Source: Bufo bufo (Eukaryota > Chordata > Amphibia > Anura > Bufonidae). Taken from it: a stretch of 64,000 nt of DNA. Both the position numbers and the translations under genes were made by a program. Of this stretch, positions 19,287 through 30,391 are shown in pieces. The stretch is taken from assembly GCF_905171765.1 (NCBI RefSeq), contig NC_053393.1, positions 193,529,921-193,593,920 on the forward strand. The letters run 5' to 3'. Below the pieces are notes generated by a model that saw nothing but the letters and a program-made list of their open reading frames with translations, was not told where the DNA came from and did not search any database. Each line of letters opens with the position of its first letter. Position 1 is the stretch's first letter.

Positions 19287-20440
19287 TTAACCACTTCCAG
19301 ACCGACCATTTGCCCCCTTCCGGACGAAACCTAATTTTGCGAATCTGACATGTGTCACTTTATGTGCTAATAACTTTGGAATTCTTTTACTTATCCAAGC
19401 CATTCTGAGATTGTTTTTTTGTGATACATTGTACGTCATGTTAATGGTAAGTTTGAGTTGATATGTTTTACCTTTTTTTATTAAAAAAAGTCAAAAATTT
19501 ACCAAAAATGTTGAAAAATGTTTTGTTTTCTAAATTTGAATCTCTGCTTTTAAGACTAATAGTTATTCCTCATAAAATACTTACTAATTAACATTCACCA
19601 CATGGTAATGGTATTTTACTTTTCTTAGGACGTTAGATGTTTAGAATTTTAGAAACAGTTTTTAAAATTTTCAAGAAAATTTCCAAAATCAACTTTAAGG
19701 ACCATTTCAGTTCTGAAATCACTTTGAGGAGCTGACATAATAGAAACCACCCATAAATTACAAAATTTTAGGAACTACACCCCTCAAATTACTCAAAACC
19801 AATTTTAGAAATCTTGTTAACCCTTTAGATATTCCACAGCAATTAAAGCAAAATAGAGGTGAAATTAAATGTATTTATTTTTTGCAGATTTTCAATTTTA
19901 ATCCATTTTTTCCTGTAACACATCAAGGGTTAACAGAAAAACAAACCTCAATATTTATTACCCTGATTCTGCAGTTTACATAAACACCCCATATGTGGTC
20001 ATAAACTGCTGTATGGGCACACAGCAGCACTCAAATGCAAGGAGCGCCTTATGGTTTTTGGAGGGCAGATTTTGCTGGAATAGTCTTTGGAAAGCATGTT
20101 GCATTTGAAGAGACCCTGAGGTACTCCTACAGTGAAAACCCCCAAAAAGTGACCACATTTTGGAAACTACACCACCCAAAGAATTTTAAGGGGTGTCACG
20201 TTCTTCTCCCTGACTGTGAGCTGCCCAATCGCAGCGGACCGCGCCACAGGCAGGGAGAAGGTGAACTTTTTTTTCTCCCTGGCTGTGATGCTTTCTGCTG
20301 CGATTGGAAAGCTCACAGCCAGGGAGAAGGCGACGCCCCTTGAGAAAAACATCCGTCTCCTACTCCCTGTAACAATGCTACTAATTAGCATACAGGGTGG
20401 AAAAAGTGAACGGCGGGCACAGCGGGGGTCACTTCTATGA
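19287..20440 (+). mobile_element. non-coding TTAA element, truncated (copy TA)
   Basis: Starts at TTAACCACTTCC and follows the start module shared with 31085-31500 and 35850-36300: 'tgtcactttatgtgctaata', 'ccattctgagattg', then 'aaaccacccataaatt'. One diverged 395-type unit follows (19760-20180: 'aactacacccctcaaa', 'cagaaaaacaaacctc', 'caccccatatgtggtc'). A palindromic stretch of about 20195-20340 follows, with 'tctccctg' arms around 'gctgcgattgg'. The right TTAA end is missing; the next sequence is PLE endonuclease. No coding. Confidence 0.55.
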
Positions 20441-20580
20441 TATTCATGAGCATGTCTTGTGACTGCTTTCTCTGACTCTCAATGTTGCAAAGATGCTCAC
20501 ATATACGTTTTTAAAGCTATCTGAAAGTCCTGCCAATATAGTCCCTTGGATCATTACACTGAGACAAGTAAATAACAGCT
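20441..20580 (-). pseudogene. Penelope-like element GIY-YIG endonuclease fragment
   Basis: The minus strand reads AVIYLSQCNDPRDYIGRTFR, then after one stop KRICEHLCNIESQRKQSQ. This matches the PLE endonuclease pattern: IYxxxC...YxGRT... followed by R(I)xEH. The fragment is about 45 codons. The upstream part of the same element lies to the right, beyond the TTAA element at 20581-21746. Confidence 0.6.
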
Positions 20581-21746
20581 TTAACCCTTTCCCGACCAGC
20601 CCTGTACTAGTACGGCGCTGGCCGGGTCTTTAAAGATGGCGCCCGCTCCTAAACGGAGCAGGTGCCATAGCCACGGGTGGCCCGCTGTTTCTTATAGCAG
20701 ACACCCGCAGCTAATGTCCACAACCAGCAGTAATGCCGATCTCGGACATTTAACCATTCAGATGCCGTGGTCAATTCAGACCAGGGCATTTGAGCTCATG
20801 AAACACCGGAAGCACACGCTTCCAGTAATGCTCCGGCTCCCCTGTGCGGCAATCGGAGGAGCCGGAGCTTGTGTGCAGCAGCCACTGTCTTTGTGAATGC
20901 CTGTAATAGGGCTCCATAGGAAACTAGCAATTTTCTCATAGACTCCAATGATAGTGCATTGAGGTCTATGAGAATAGACTAATGATTGCTTGTTATAGTT
21001 CCCTATGGGAACTATAAAAAAAAAGTGTAAAAAAATAAATAAATAAAGTTTTAAAAAATAAACAATAAAAAAAACATAAAAATTCAAATCACCCCCCCTT
21101 TTCCTAAAAAAAAAAAAAAATAACTAAAAAAAATTAAAAAAATACACATAATTTTTGTCGCGATGTGCGAAAACGGCCATAGTATAAAAATATATTCCCC
21201 ATACGGCAAACAGCAAAACGGAAAAAAGCGTCAAAATGGCCCAGTATCAATGAAAAGTTCAGATCACCCCGCAAAAAATGAGCCCTTCACACAGCTCTGT
21301 ACACATAATTACAAAAAAGTTATAGGGGTTAAAATATGGCGACAAAAAAATAAAACTGATTTTTTCCCACACATTTTTATTATTTTATCACTATCAAAAC
21401 GCAAGATAAACTATACATATAAGGTATCGCCGGATTCGTATTAACCTGTAGAATAAAAGTAACTGGTCAGTTTTATCACATATCGAACGTCGTAAATAAA
21501 AAAAAACTTAAAACTGTGGTGGAATTGCATTTTTTTTTGCAATTTCCCCCATTTAGAATTTTTTTCCCGCTTCCCACTATATATGCAATATTTAATGGTG
21601 GCGTTGGAAAGTGCAACTTTTCCTGCAAAAAACAAGCCCTCATATGGCTATGTGAACAGACAACTAAAAAAGTTATGGCTCCGGGAAGGCAGGGAGCGCA
21701 AAACAAAAACGCAAAAACAAAAAACCTCCAGGGTAGAAAGGGTTAA
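20581..21746. mobile_element. non-coding TTAA element inserted in a PLE (copy TB)
   Basis: The ends are 'ttaaccctttcccgaccagc' and 'gggtagaaagggttaa', bounded by TTAA. Hairpins near the left end include 'cggagcaggtgcc' and 'gctccggctcccctgtgcgg' against 'ggaggagccggagc'. The middle is A-rich and the right part has 'aaggtatcgccggattcgta' and 'caagccctcatatggc'. 1166 bp, no coding. Its flanks join as PLE linker and endonuclease, so this is an insertion into that element. It shares its layout and several phrases with copy TC at 22297-23374. Confidence 0.65.
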
Positions 21747-22296
21747 TGTGAGTCCCTTGTAAAGTACTGTTCAATTGTAAACAAGTTTGTTACATATTTC
21801 GTTGTCTGTAAAAATGTGCATGCTGTACAAATGCCACGCCTAAAAATTCCACATATTTTGCAATCAAGCCATATCCCGCCCTCTTTGGTCTAATATAGTG
21901 GCTGTGTATAAGGCAATCACACATGCTCTCTCCCTTTCTGAAGGTCTGAACTGATCTCTGAGACCTCTGAATTGTTAGTGGAATTCTACATCGGAGGATC
22001 AATTTCTACGAACTCTGCAGTACTGTGGCATGCCCTTACATAATGGTCAGGATGGTCTCTCTCTCAGTGGAGGTGACTATTTATAACTTCTGGTTTACAA
22101 AACAAAGTACTCATTATACCTCCCAAGTTTTTCAGCAATCTAATAAAAAGCAGTGATCTGGTCATTACTTATATAGGTAAAGCATAACTCTATCTCCTTG
22201 GTATTGAGGGATTGAGTTACTGAAAGATCAAAACAGTTGAACTCCTCTATTAATCTTGATCATAGCACAAGGATATCATCTATATAATGGCAACAG
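21747..22296 (-). pseudogene. Penelope-like element: reverse transcriptase end and linker
   Basis: The minus strand has HYIDDILVL (22266-22289) with the YIDD catalytic motif, then SRLIEEFNCFDLSVTQSLN and a CFTYISNDQI-like phrase. This is the order seen after the PLE motif: a short loop, LN, then F...IS...I. Several stops and frame changes follow in the linker to about 21750. The upstream RT lies at 23375-23600, separated by TTAA element TC. RT and GIY-YIG endonuclease in one protein are the hallmarks of PLEs. Confidence 0.6.
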
Positions 22297-23374
22297 TTAA
22301 CCCCATCTTTAAAGTCCCGACCGCCGATGTATGTAGCCTCATGGCGTTCGGGACTTTAACGATGGCGCCCACTCCTGAGCGGAGCGGGCGCCATAGCCAC
22401 GGGTTGCCTGATCTTTCATACAGCAGGCACCTGTGACTAATGTCCGTGACCACGGCATCTGAATACTGAAAACCCAGAAGCATGCGCTACCGGGTGCGCT
22501 CCGGCTTCCCTCGGCAGGGATTGGGGGAGCCGGAGTGTGTTAGCAGCAGCCCCTGTCCTCCTGTGTTACAGGAGGCTGCTTTTCAGTAATTTCTCTGGAG
22601 CCTCTGCCTGTAGCAGGGCTCCATAGAAATACAGCAAAATCCTCATAGACTCCAATGCTAATGCATTGGAGTCTATGAGAAAAACAATCCGCAAAAGGAA
22701 AAAAAAAACATAAAAACAATCCGCAAAAGGAAAAAAAAAACATAAAAAAAAATTACACATCATTGGTATCCCGGTGTGCAAAAATGCCCGTACTATTAAA
22801 ATATAAAAAATGGAATCCCATACAGAAAACTATATAAAATTTGTTGTTTTTTTTGTCGCTTTTCCTCCCAAATGGTATCACTGAAAAGTACAGATTTCCT
22901 GCAAAAAATTAGTCTTCACATACCTCCGCATACATAAATACAAAAAAGTTATAGGGATCATAATATGGAGACTAAAAGCTAAAAAAATATTTTTCAAGGT
23001 TTTATATTTTTTTTTTGTATAAAAACGCAATAAAAAATATACATATGTGGTATTGCTGGATTTGTACTGACCTGGAGAATTAAAGTAACTGGTCAGTTTA
23101 TGGTATAGGGAATGCCATAAAAACAAAAATAAAAAAAACTGTTCTGAAATTGTGATTTTTCTAATTTTACCCCATTTATAATTTGTTTACCGCTTTCCAC
23201 CACATTGTATGCAACCATCAACAGTGCCATTAGAAAGGGCATCATATCCCACAAAAAACAAGCCCTCATACAGCTTTGTGAACAGAAAAATAAAAAAAAG
23301 TTATGGCTTTGGAAGGGCTGGGAGTAAAAAATGAAAAATAAAAAAAATAAAATCGCCCAGTCACGAAAGGGTTA
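22297..23374. mobile_element. non-coding TTAA element inserted in PLE reverse transcriptase (copy TC)
   Basis: Starts TTAACCCCATCTTTAAAG and ends CACGAAAGGGTTAT, so the last TTAA base is mutated. Phrases shared with copy TB are 'ggcgccc' with 'ggagcgggcgccatagccac', 'ggcatctgaat', 'tccggcttccc', 'catagactccaatg', 'aaaaagttatagggatcata', 'aactggtcagttt' and 'aagccctcatac'. 1078 bp. It separates GWWEDTLVL from YIDDIL of one PLE. Confidence 0.65.
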
Positions 23375-23600
23375 TGTTTATGTGGAGACCAGTGTGTATT
23401 CTCCAGAGATAAAACCAAAGTGTCTTCCCACCAGCCCAGAAAGAAGCGTATGAGGGATTCCCCATCAAGTTCACCAAGAACAACTGGTAAAAAGTTGTAA
23501 ACACCTAGTTTGCGGCTTTTTAATGCTACTTGTCAGGGACAAGGGAGATTATATAATCTCCCACTGTTGGTCTACCTTTTTAGTCCTATGGACCTTATGG
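23375..23600 (-). pseudogene. Penelope-like element reverse transcriptase fragment
   Basis: The minus strand reads VLGELDGESLIRFFLGWWED followed by TLVLSLENTHW. The FLGWWE phrase just upstream of YIDD is typical of vertebrate PLE reverse transcriptases. It is cut at 23374 by TTAA element TC and continues at 22296 with the catalytic motif. The plus-strand open frame over the same bases (ending SSSPRTTGKKL) is a shadow. The N-terminal limit near 23600 is uncertain. Confidence 0.55.
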
Positions 23601-23639
23601 GTGCTTTCTTTTAGTTGCTTTGTGTAATTGTATTCAGTT

Positions 23640-24690
23640 TGTACAGCGGTTGCAAGTGCCTGTTGCATAGACAGGCTGATATGAGTGGCACAGTATGATG
23701 TCCTGTTTTATGTTTTTATATTTATATGTACAGTACCTGATAACCTGACCAAGTGGTAGTATTGGTATATTACTTTATTTCCTTTTTAGTTTTCATGTTA
23801 TGAGCATCCTTGCGACCAAAAAATATAACAGATATAAATTTGCTATTCTGAGGGTAGATGACTACTAATCATATGTGGCTATACTCCGAGACATCTGTCC
23901 TGTCCTAATTGTTAGCGGCACACATGCACTATTAGAAGAAGCCCTGTTTTGTACTCGGTTTCCATTACACCCTTCCGTTTCTACTGGGATTGCCACTTCA
24001 TTGTATATCTGCCCTTGGTGCCTACATTTGTACAGTACCTGAAGAACGCTAATCATGGCATGAAAGCAGCAGGCCATTCTGTATCTGTGATGCTGTACTC
24101 TGCACCACACTAGAAGCTGTGAGTTGTAACCCTGGTTTACTGCTACACTTTATCCATTCGACCAGTGAAGCAGCATTTTCCCTACATCAGATTGCAATTT
24201 GTTTGCTTTTTGCTGTAGCATGTCCCTACAATTCAATTGTTACACAGCTATTTTACTGCATTGCTCATCAGTACCCATAAGCTATTAATCTGTCCCCAAA
24301 TGAATCAGACACTGTTGGTTAAACAAGTCAGGGTGGGGTGTGATTTGCATACTATTAATCTGTTAATAAGAGTATGGGATATGCATATCTTTACTTTGAT
24401 GTATATATTATGCAGTGGTTTCGTCAGTTACAGCTTGAGTTGGAAATATGATGTTATGTGCATTCCTTCATTTTGAGGTATACCTTGCCCTATGGTGGTT
24501 GATATTACTGATTTTATGTTTGGTGGTTACCCAACACTTCCATACAGTATATTTCTATTTTTAGGATTTTTTAGGGTGATGCCAAGAGGTTCTTATACAA
24601 GGCCATTACAGGATTCTTACTCCATCATCATTAGGATAAAATACCAGGGTATAATACAGGGCCCATTCTGTTTACCCTGATACCCCAGTA
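23640..24690 (+). repeat. unidentified dispersed repeat, copy 2
   Basis: The reverse complement of copy 1 (14395-15025), with extra sequence between 23840 and 24180. Shared phrases are 'tttcatgttatgagcatc', 'attaatctgtccccaaatga', 'agcttgagttggaaatatga' and 'agggtgatgccaagaggttc'. The weak reading LICPQMNQTL is present in both copies. No family is recognised. Confidence 0.5.
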
Positions 24691-25084
24691 TTGCGTTAGA
24701 CATCACACATTATGATGTATACCCATCTGGTGCCCTGACATCTGGCTCCCTCTGCCTCTCCATCAGCCCCCTGTGCAGCGGTGAAAGGGGGCCGATGGCT
24801 GCCATGGCAACCCCAGGCCACACAAAGGCTTTGGGGTCTGCCATCTATTAAAGCCTGTAAGACCCAGCTTCCAGGCTGGGTCTCACAGGCACACTGTCAG
24901 TGTGAAACTCACTGTTCAATGTAGTACAATACAACATGTATTATACTACATTTAAACAGGGATCAGACCCTGAAAGGTTGAAGTCCCAGTACTGGGACAA
25001 AACTAAAAAGTGAAAAAAAGTGTTTTTTTTAAAGTGTTTTATAAAAAAAAAGTTTACAGTAAAAAAAATTGCCCCTTTCCCTTT

Positions 25085-25381
25085 GGGTCCATTCACACGT
25101 CCGCAATTTCGTTCCGCATTTTGCGGAACAGAATTGCGGACCCATTCATTCCTGTGGGGCAGCACGATGTGCTGCCCGGACACGGAGTTGCGGACCCACA
25201 CTTCCGGGTCCACAATTACGTTCCCGAAAAAAAATAGAACATGTCCTATTCTTGTCCGTAATTGCGGACAAGAATAGGCATATTCTATAGTGCCGGCAAT
25301 GTGCGGAATGCACATTGCCGCTGTCCGTGTTTTGCGGCTCCGTGGATCCGCAAAACACGTTGTGGACGTTTGAATGGACCC
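25085..25381. mobile_element. PIF/Harbinger-type MITE, GGGTCCATTCACA family
   Basis: The ends are 'gggtccattcacacgtcc' and 'acgtttgaatggaccc'. The flanks are TTT and TTA, one base apart from a clean duplication. The interior includes 'aagaataggcatattctata' and 'cctattcttgtccg'. A relative of 3059-3287. Inserted in TTAA element TD. Confidence 0.6.
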
Positions 25382-26697
25382 TTAATCACGCAATTTAATT
25401 TTTTTTAAAATAAAAATAGACATATTAGATATCACCGTGTCCGTACCGAGTGGCTCTATAAAAATATCACATAGCCTACCCACTTCAGGTGAACGCTGTA
25501 AAAAAAATAATAAACTATGCCAAAACAGCCATTTTTTGGTCACTTTGCCTTAAAAAAGTTTAATATTGAACGGTCAAAACATTTTATGTACCCAAAAATT
25601 GTACCAATAACAATTCTTCCTGCAAAAAAACAGCCCCTACGTAAGACGATTGGAAAAAAAATATGTTTCTTGGAAAATGAAGACACTAAAACATTCTTTC
25701 TCAAAAATGCGTTATGTAAAACTGAAACAAAACAAAAAAATAGACATATTTGGTATAATCGCATCCGCAGCAACCTGCTCTTTAAAAATAACACATGATC
25801 TATTCTGTCGGGTGAATGCCATAAAAGATAAAAACTTTGTTAGAACAGCCATTTGTTGGTTACCTTGCCTCACAAAAAGCGTAATATCGAGCCATCAAAA
25901 ATCAGATGTACCCCAAAATAGTACCAATAAAACTGTCACCTAGATAGGGTCACTTTTTGTGAGTTTCTACTGTAAGGGTGCATCAAGAAGTCTTCAAATG
26001 CGACATGGTAACTTAGAATTTTCCCAGTGAAATCTGCCCTCCAAAATCCATATTTTGCTTCTTCCCTTCTGCGCCCTGCCATGTGCCCAAACAGCAGTTT
26101 ACAACCAAAAATATTACGTTTTGTTTTGCTGTTAACCCTTGTTGCCTTACAGGAAAAACATGGATTACAATGGAAAATCAGCAAAAAGTAAAAATTTTAA
26201 ATTTCTCCTCTATTTTCTTTTAAGTCTTCTAGAACAGCTAAAGAGTTAACAAAATTAGTAAAATTATATTTGAATAGCTTGAGGGGTGCAGTTTCTAAAA
26301 TGAAGTAATTTATGGGTGGTTTCTATTATGCATGCCCCACAAAGTGACTTCATAAATGAATTGGTCCTGAATTTTTTTTTAAAATTGCATATAAAATTGT
26401 ACTCCAACTAACATCCAAAAAAATAAAATGAACATTTACAAAATGATGACATACGAGAAATGTAAAGTAATAACTATTTTATGAAGTATCTTAAAAGCAG
26501 AGAAATTGAAATTGAAAAAATTGTGAATTTTTCAAAATTTTTGGTAAATTGTGGATTTAAAAAAATAAATAAAGGTGAAATATATGAACTCAAAGTTACC
26601 ACTGTCATGAAGTACAACGTGTCACGAGAAAACAGGCTTGGGTAAGTAAAAGCGTTCCAAAGTTCTATAAGGTGGCATCTGGCAGATTTCCAAAATA

Positions 26698-27054
26698 TTT
26701 TCCAAGATGCTCTCCCTTGCCATGCGCTAGATCGCGCAGTGCAAGGTCTTCTTTGTTTACAATAGCACACTACTAGGCAGAGGCTTCCGCCCAGCAGTGT
26801 TCCCAGTCCTGGCTCTGATGGGCGGGCTTTAGCGCTGCCCTAGCCGTTTTACAGGAAGCCTCCGCCTAGCAGTCCCTATGGAGAGCTCGGTACGTCACTA
26901 GATCTCCTAAAAATGCCTTTGCCTTGTGCGATTCAGTGCAGGGCAAAGGCGAGCATTGGAGCATGAAATGCTCTGATGCTCATATCAGGGGGGCTGGAGG
27001 GGTGAAGGTAGGGATATGTGCGGTTTCAGCTCTGAACCCGGATAACCCCTTTAA
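26698..27054. mobile_element. T2/Kolobok-like MITE fragment
   Basis: Shares 'gatgctctcccttgcc', 'gaggcttccgcccagcagtg', 'cctatggagag' and 'gctctgaacccggataacc' with the MITE at 16846-17359. Ends CCCCTTTAA at 27054. The left end is missing. It lies within the start module of TTAA element TD, 30 bp from that element's terminus. Confidence 0.6.
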
Positions 27055-27086
27055 GGTGAAAAATGGCTTGGTCCTGAAGGGGTTAA

Positions 27087-27430
27087 TCTCATCTTGGCTT
27101 TCTAAAAACAAGATGATACAACCCCTTTAATGCACTATACAGCTTGAAATGGTTCTGGGTAATGTGTTGCTCCTTAATAATATTTAGCAAAATAACATCA
27201 AGTAGATAGTAATATAAAAAAAAAAAAATAGTAAAATGCTATTATATCAGCAACTTGTCAAACCAGTAATTTTTATTGAAGGTTTTCACTAACACTTCTA
27301 TTTTTTAGGTATTTGTTATCCTTTTCCGATCATATTGTGGCATCACCAATACCAGAAGACCTTAGTCAGATACTAGTGATAATATCTGTAAGCTGTAGTT
27401 CTTTGATATATCTAAACATATATATATACC

Positions 27431-27470
<40 letters not shown>

Positions 27471-27904
27471 TTCCATTTGTACTAATGCTAAGATTTTATT
27501 AATTAACATTTTAACCTTGTCAAGCACTTAAAATCAGATCACTGATGCTCAAAGATGGGGATTTTGGCTTGCTACTTCACTTAAATTAATGCAAAATCTC
27601 TCTCCTCCAGAAAGAAAAAAAAAAAAACTGTCTCTCTACTGCCATCTGTTGGTAGATACTCAGTAAAGCCATGGTCTTACTGATAGAATCTTGAGACATA
27701 ACTAGGGATATCAGCCAAACACCTATAGTATCTGTAGACAGTGCCAGGGGTGCATCTAGACTTTCTGCTACCTATGAAGAAAAATCATATGGCACCCCCT
27801 TATAACACACCTCCCCCCGCCAAAAAAAAAGTCCACAGATTGGAAAAATAATAATGTAAATATATAAATAAAGAATTTCCAAGTCTGGCAAAGATGTTAA
27901 AATA
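27087..27904. other. no gene; microsatellite and low-complexity sequence
   Basis: Holds an (AT)n tract at about 27419-27465, a poly-A stretch near 27212-27230 and the phrase 'ctctactgccatctgttgg' near 27636, which may mark a dispersed repeat. Nothing else recognisable. Confidence 0.4.
27419..27465. repeat. (AT)n microsatellite
   Basis: An alternating TA run of about 45 bp, interrupted once by 'ccgtg'. Confidence 0.9.
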
Positions 27905-28212
27905 ACAGCTCTGTAACCAGTTCAAAAACGGGCCATTTAGCTCCATTTCATGACAAGGCACATTTTCCATTTTTTTAGTACAAGTGTCTTTGAAAGCTAT
28001 AACTTTGATAACTTTACCATTTGGTTATGTAAATATTTACATAAAATTTACATGTTTAATGTTTTTAAAATAGCCTGTTTTTCATTTTTTTAATTATTTT
28101 TAATAGCACAACATGCAACAATTTTTTTTTTTCTGTTGTGTTTTTCTATCATACCAGATATATGGAATAATAAGAAATGAAAAACAAAAATGGCTGCAAT
28201 AGGAAAGGGTTA
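27905..28212. repeat. small relative of the TTAA element start module
   Basis: Contains 'gggccatttagctcc', 'aagtgtctttgaaagctata' and 'actttgataactttacca', weakly matching the start module at 31085-31200, and ends 'aggaaagggttaa'. About 300 bp, no coding. Confidence 0.35.
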
Positions 28213-28366
28213 ATCACTCATTAAAACATGTTCCACATACATTAAGAGGGACATCATACCTCTGGTCACAAGTATATGATAAGAGAAATATAAAATGACA
28301 TGCAGGGTCACACTGTTAACGGCATGTAAAAATACATAGGTAAGAATTAGCTCACCGGAATTAGGT

Positions 28367-28957
28367 ACAATGCATTTACAAAGTCTTCAGAACCTTTCAC
28401 CTTTTCTCATTTTGTCATTTTGTGGCTGTGTGCTAAAGTAAAAAAAAAAAAAAACTTTTTTCCCAAACTTTCTGCACTCAATACCCCATAATGACAAAGT
28501 GAGAAGAAAAATATTAGAAATCTTTGCTAATTTATTGAAAAGGAAAATCTAAAATCTTTCATTGACAAAAGTATCCAGACCCTTTACTCATTACTTAGTT
28601 GAAGCAGCTTTGGCAGCGATTACAGCCTCCAGTTTTCTTGGATATGATAACACAAGGTTAGATGCGAAGCATCTGTGGATAGCCATTTACAAGTTTCTTC
28701 AAGATGTTCCATTGGGTTCAAGTCAGGTTTCTGGCTGGGCCACTCAAGGACATTCTCAGAAATGTCCCCAAACCACTCATGTGTTCTCTTAGTTGTGTGC
28801 TTAGGGTCATTGGCTTGTTGGAAGGTAATCCATGGGCCCAGTCTGAGCTCTAGAGCAGTCTGAATCAGCTAGATTTCAAGTGTCAAAGCAAATGATCTGA
28901 ATACTTATGTCCATGCAAAATTTTAGTTTTTTCTTTCTAATAAATTAGCAAAAATTT
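28367..28957 (-). pseudogene. Tc1 remnant, internally deleted
   Basis: Terminal phrases at the left are 'acaatgcatttacaaagtc' and 'ctcattttgtcattttgtgg'; at the right 'atgatctgaatacttatgtc'. On the minus strand WPSQKPDLNPMEHLEET is readable (about 28690-28745), covering the third catalytic position, where Glu is kept in ME. Relatives of this family with the phrase 'gaagcagctttggcagcgat' are common in fish and amphibians. Most of the transposase is deleted. Confidence 0.7.
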
Positions 28958-28976
28958 CAAGGCGGAGGCGGTCTAA

Positions 28977-29376
28977 GGCCGAGTTCACACGAACGTGTGT
29001 GACCCGTGCCTGTGCTGCGGCCCGCAAATAGCGGGTCGCAATGCACGATCGCCAGCCGTAGGTCAGCCGCATCGGATCGCGGACCCATTCACTTTAATGG
29101 GTCCGCGATCCGTCCGTTCCGCTAAAAGATAGGACTTGTTCTATCTTTTTGCGGAACGGAAGTACGAGACGTAACCCCACAGAGGCACTCCGTAGTGCTT
29201 CCGAGGGGTCCTGTCCCGTGCGGCCGTTCCGCGATTCCGGATTTGCGAACCCATTGAAGTGAATGGGTCCGCATCCGTGATGCGGAATTCACACGGAACT
29301 GTGGCCGTGTATTGCGGCCCGCAATTTGCAGGCCGCAATACGGCCACGGATCACACACGTTCGTGTGAACTAGGCC
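28977..29376. mobile_element. PIF/Harbinger-type MITE (TAA duplication)
   Basis: The ends are 'ggccgagttcacacgaacg' and 'cgttcgtgtgaactaggcc', flanked by TAA on both sides (28974-28976, 29377-29379). Exactly 400 bp by count. Inner arms include 'gcggacccattcactttaat' and 'gaagtgaatgggtccgc'. No coding. Confidence 0.7.
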
Positions 29377-29399
29377 TAAACCAAAACAAAACTCTAGAC

Positions 29400-29888
29400 A
29401 TCAACCAGCAATATAAATATTTTGTAAGTCCAGTGGTATGAGATATAGTATCTTATCTTATGGTCATCTTCATTTAAACTTGCTCCATGAGGTCTCCGTG
29501 CGGATGAAGCTTTGGGAGTTCGAGGATGGAATCTGTACGTCAGAATCATCTGTAAACACCCTAAGAGTATAGCCTGTCCATTCACCGATCAAGCATTCCT
29601 GTTTTTCCAGGGTTCCCAAATAATCACATATTTATGATGTGTTCTAAGTTCCTAATGAGAGAGCTCCTCCAGTCTCGCTATGTCATTAACTTTAATTCTC
29701 CATTGGGCTATACTCGGAGGTTCTGTTGACTTCCACAACGTTGCTATTAGTAACCTGGCGGCTGCCAGTAAGGGTCTACATATGTTTTTAATCTTGGAGG
29801 GGAGGCCCGGAGGGAAGAGGGAAAGGAGAGCCTTTTCTGGCCTCTTGGGAAGTGGGTTGTCCCCAAACTTCAAGATAAGCTTAACTCC
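29400..29888 (-). pseudogene. L1-like LINE ORF2 C-terminus and 3' tail
   Basis: The minus strand reads LPKRPEKALLSLFPPGLP, LLAAARLLIATLWKSTEPPS and WRIKVNDIARLEELSH, the C-terminal pattern of L1/Tx1 ORF2 proteins (LLxAAR..IA..WK...PS...W...V). The preceding part of the protein (CWRC...HIWWSC) lies at 41286-41640, so the TTAA complex at 29889-41285 has split this LINE. The frame changes at the junction. The region 29400-29640 would be its 3' tail. Confidence 0.65.
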
Positions 29889-29920
29889 TTAACCCCTTAA
29901 GGACCGGGCTCATTTTCACC

Positions 29921-30391
29921 TTAAAGAGGACCTTTCACTAGAATAAAAAATCTAAACTAAGCGTACAGACATGGAGAGCGGCGCCCAGGGATCCCCCTGC
30001 ACTTACTATTATCCCTGGGCGCCGCTCCATTCTCCCGGTATAGCCTCCGGTATCTTCATATGTTCAGCTCCACCCAGTTGAGCCTGTCGTCGTCTCCTTC
30101 TCCCAGGCTGGAGTGCTGGCCAATCGCAGCGCTCAGCTCATAGACTGAGAGTTTTTTTTTCTCTCAGGCTATGAGCTGAGCGCTGCGATTGGCCAGCACT
30201 ACAGCCTGGGAGAAGGAGACGCCGGCAGGCTCCACCCAGTTGAGCCGAACATATGAAGCTACCGGAGCCTATACCGGGAGAACGGAGCGGCGCCCAGGGT
30301 TAATAGTAAGTGCAGGGAGATCCCTGGGCGCCGCTCTCCATGTCTGTATGCTTAGTTTACATTTTCTATTCTAGTGAAAGGTCCTCTTTAA
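29921..30391. mobile_element. T2/Kolobok-like palindromic MITE, first of a pair
   Basis: The ends are 'ttaaagaggacctttcacta' and 'tagtgaaaggtcctctttaa', perfectly inverted. Long complementary arms include 'catggagagcggcgcccagg' against its inverse, and 'gctcagctcatag' around a T-rich loop near 30155. 471 bp, no coding. It occupies a TTAA in the start of complex TE and shares its right TTAA with the next MITE. Confidence 0.75.

Larger units (their letters stand above)
24703..27086 (-). mobile_element. non-coding TTAA element in reverse orientation (copy TD)
   Basis: Read on the minus strand from 27086 it starts TTAACCCCTTCAGGACC, like the start at 29889. Start-module phrases occur at 26280-26640 and a 395-type unit at 25925-26280 ('caagaagtcttcaaatgc', 'ccctgccatgtgcc'). 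Two 354-type units lie near 25415 and 25745 ('tctataaaaatatcac', 'cctgctctttaaaaat'), and the hairpin end at 24850-24950. Hairpins include a 15-bp stem at 24853-24890 and another at 24919-24951. It carries a Harbinger MITE (25085-25381) and a T2-like MITE fragment (26698-27054). The left boundary is uncertain. Confidence 0.55.

Noticed and set aside
20195..20440. Short open frames around 'tctccctggctgtgatg'
   Set aside because: They arise from a palindrome in the TTAA element on both strands.
23375..23497. Gene-like plus-strand C-terminus ending SSSPRTTGKKL
   Set aside because: The minus strand of the same bases reads PLE reverse transcriptase (FLGWWED), continued by YIDDIL beyond the TTAA insert.
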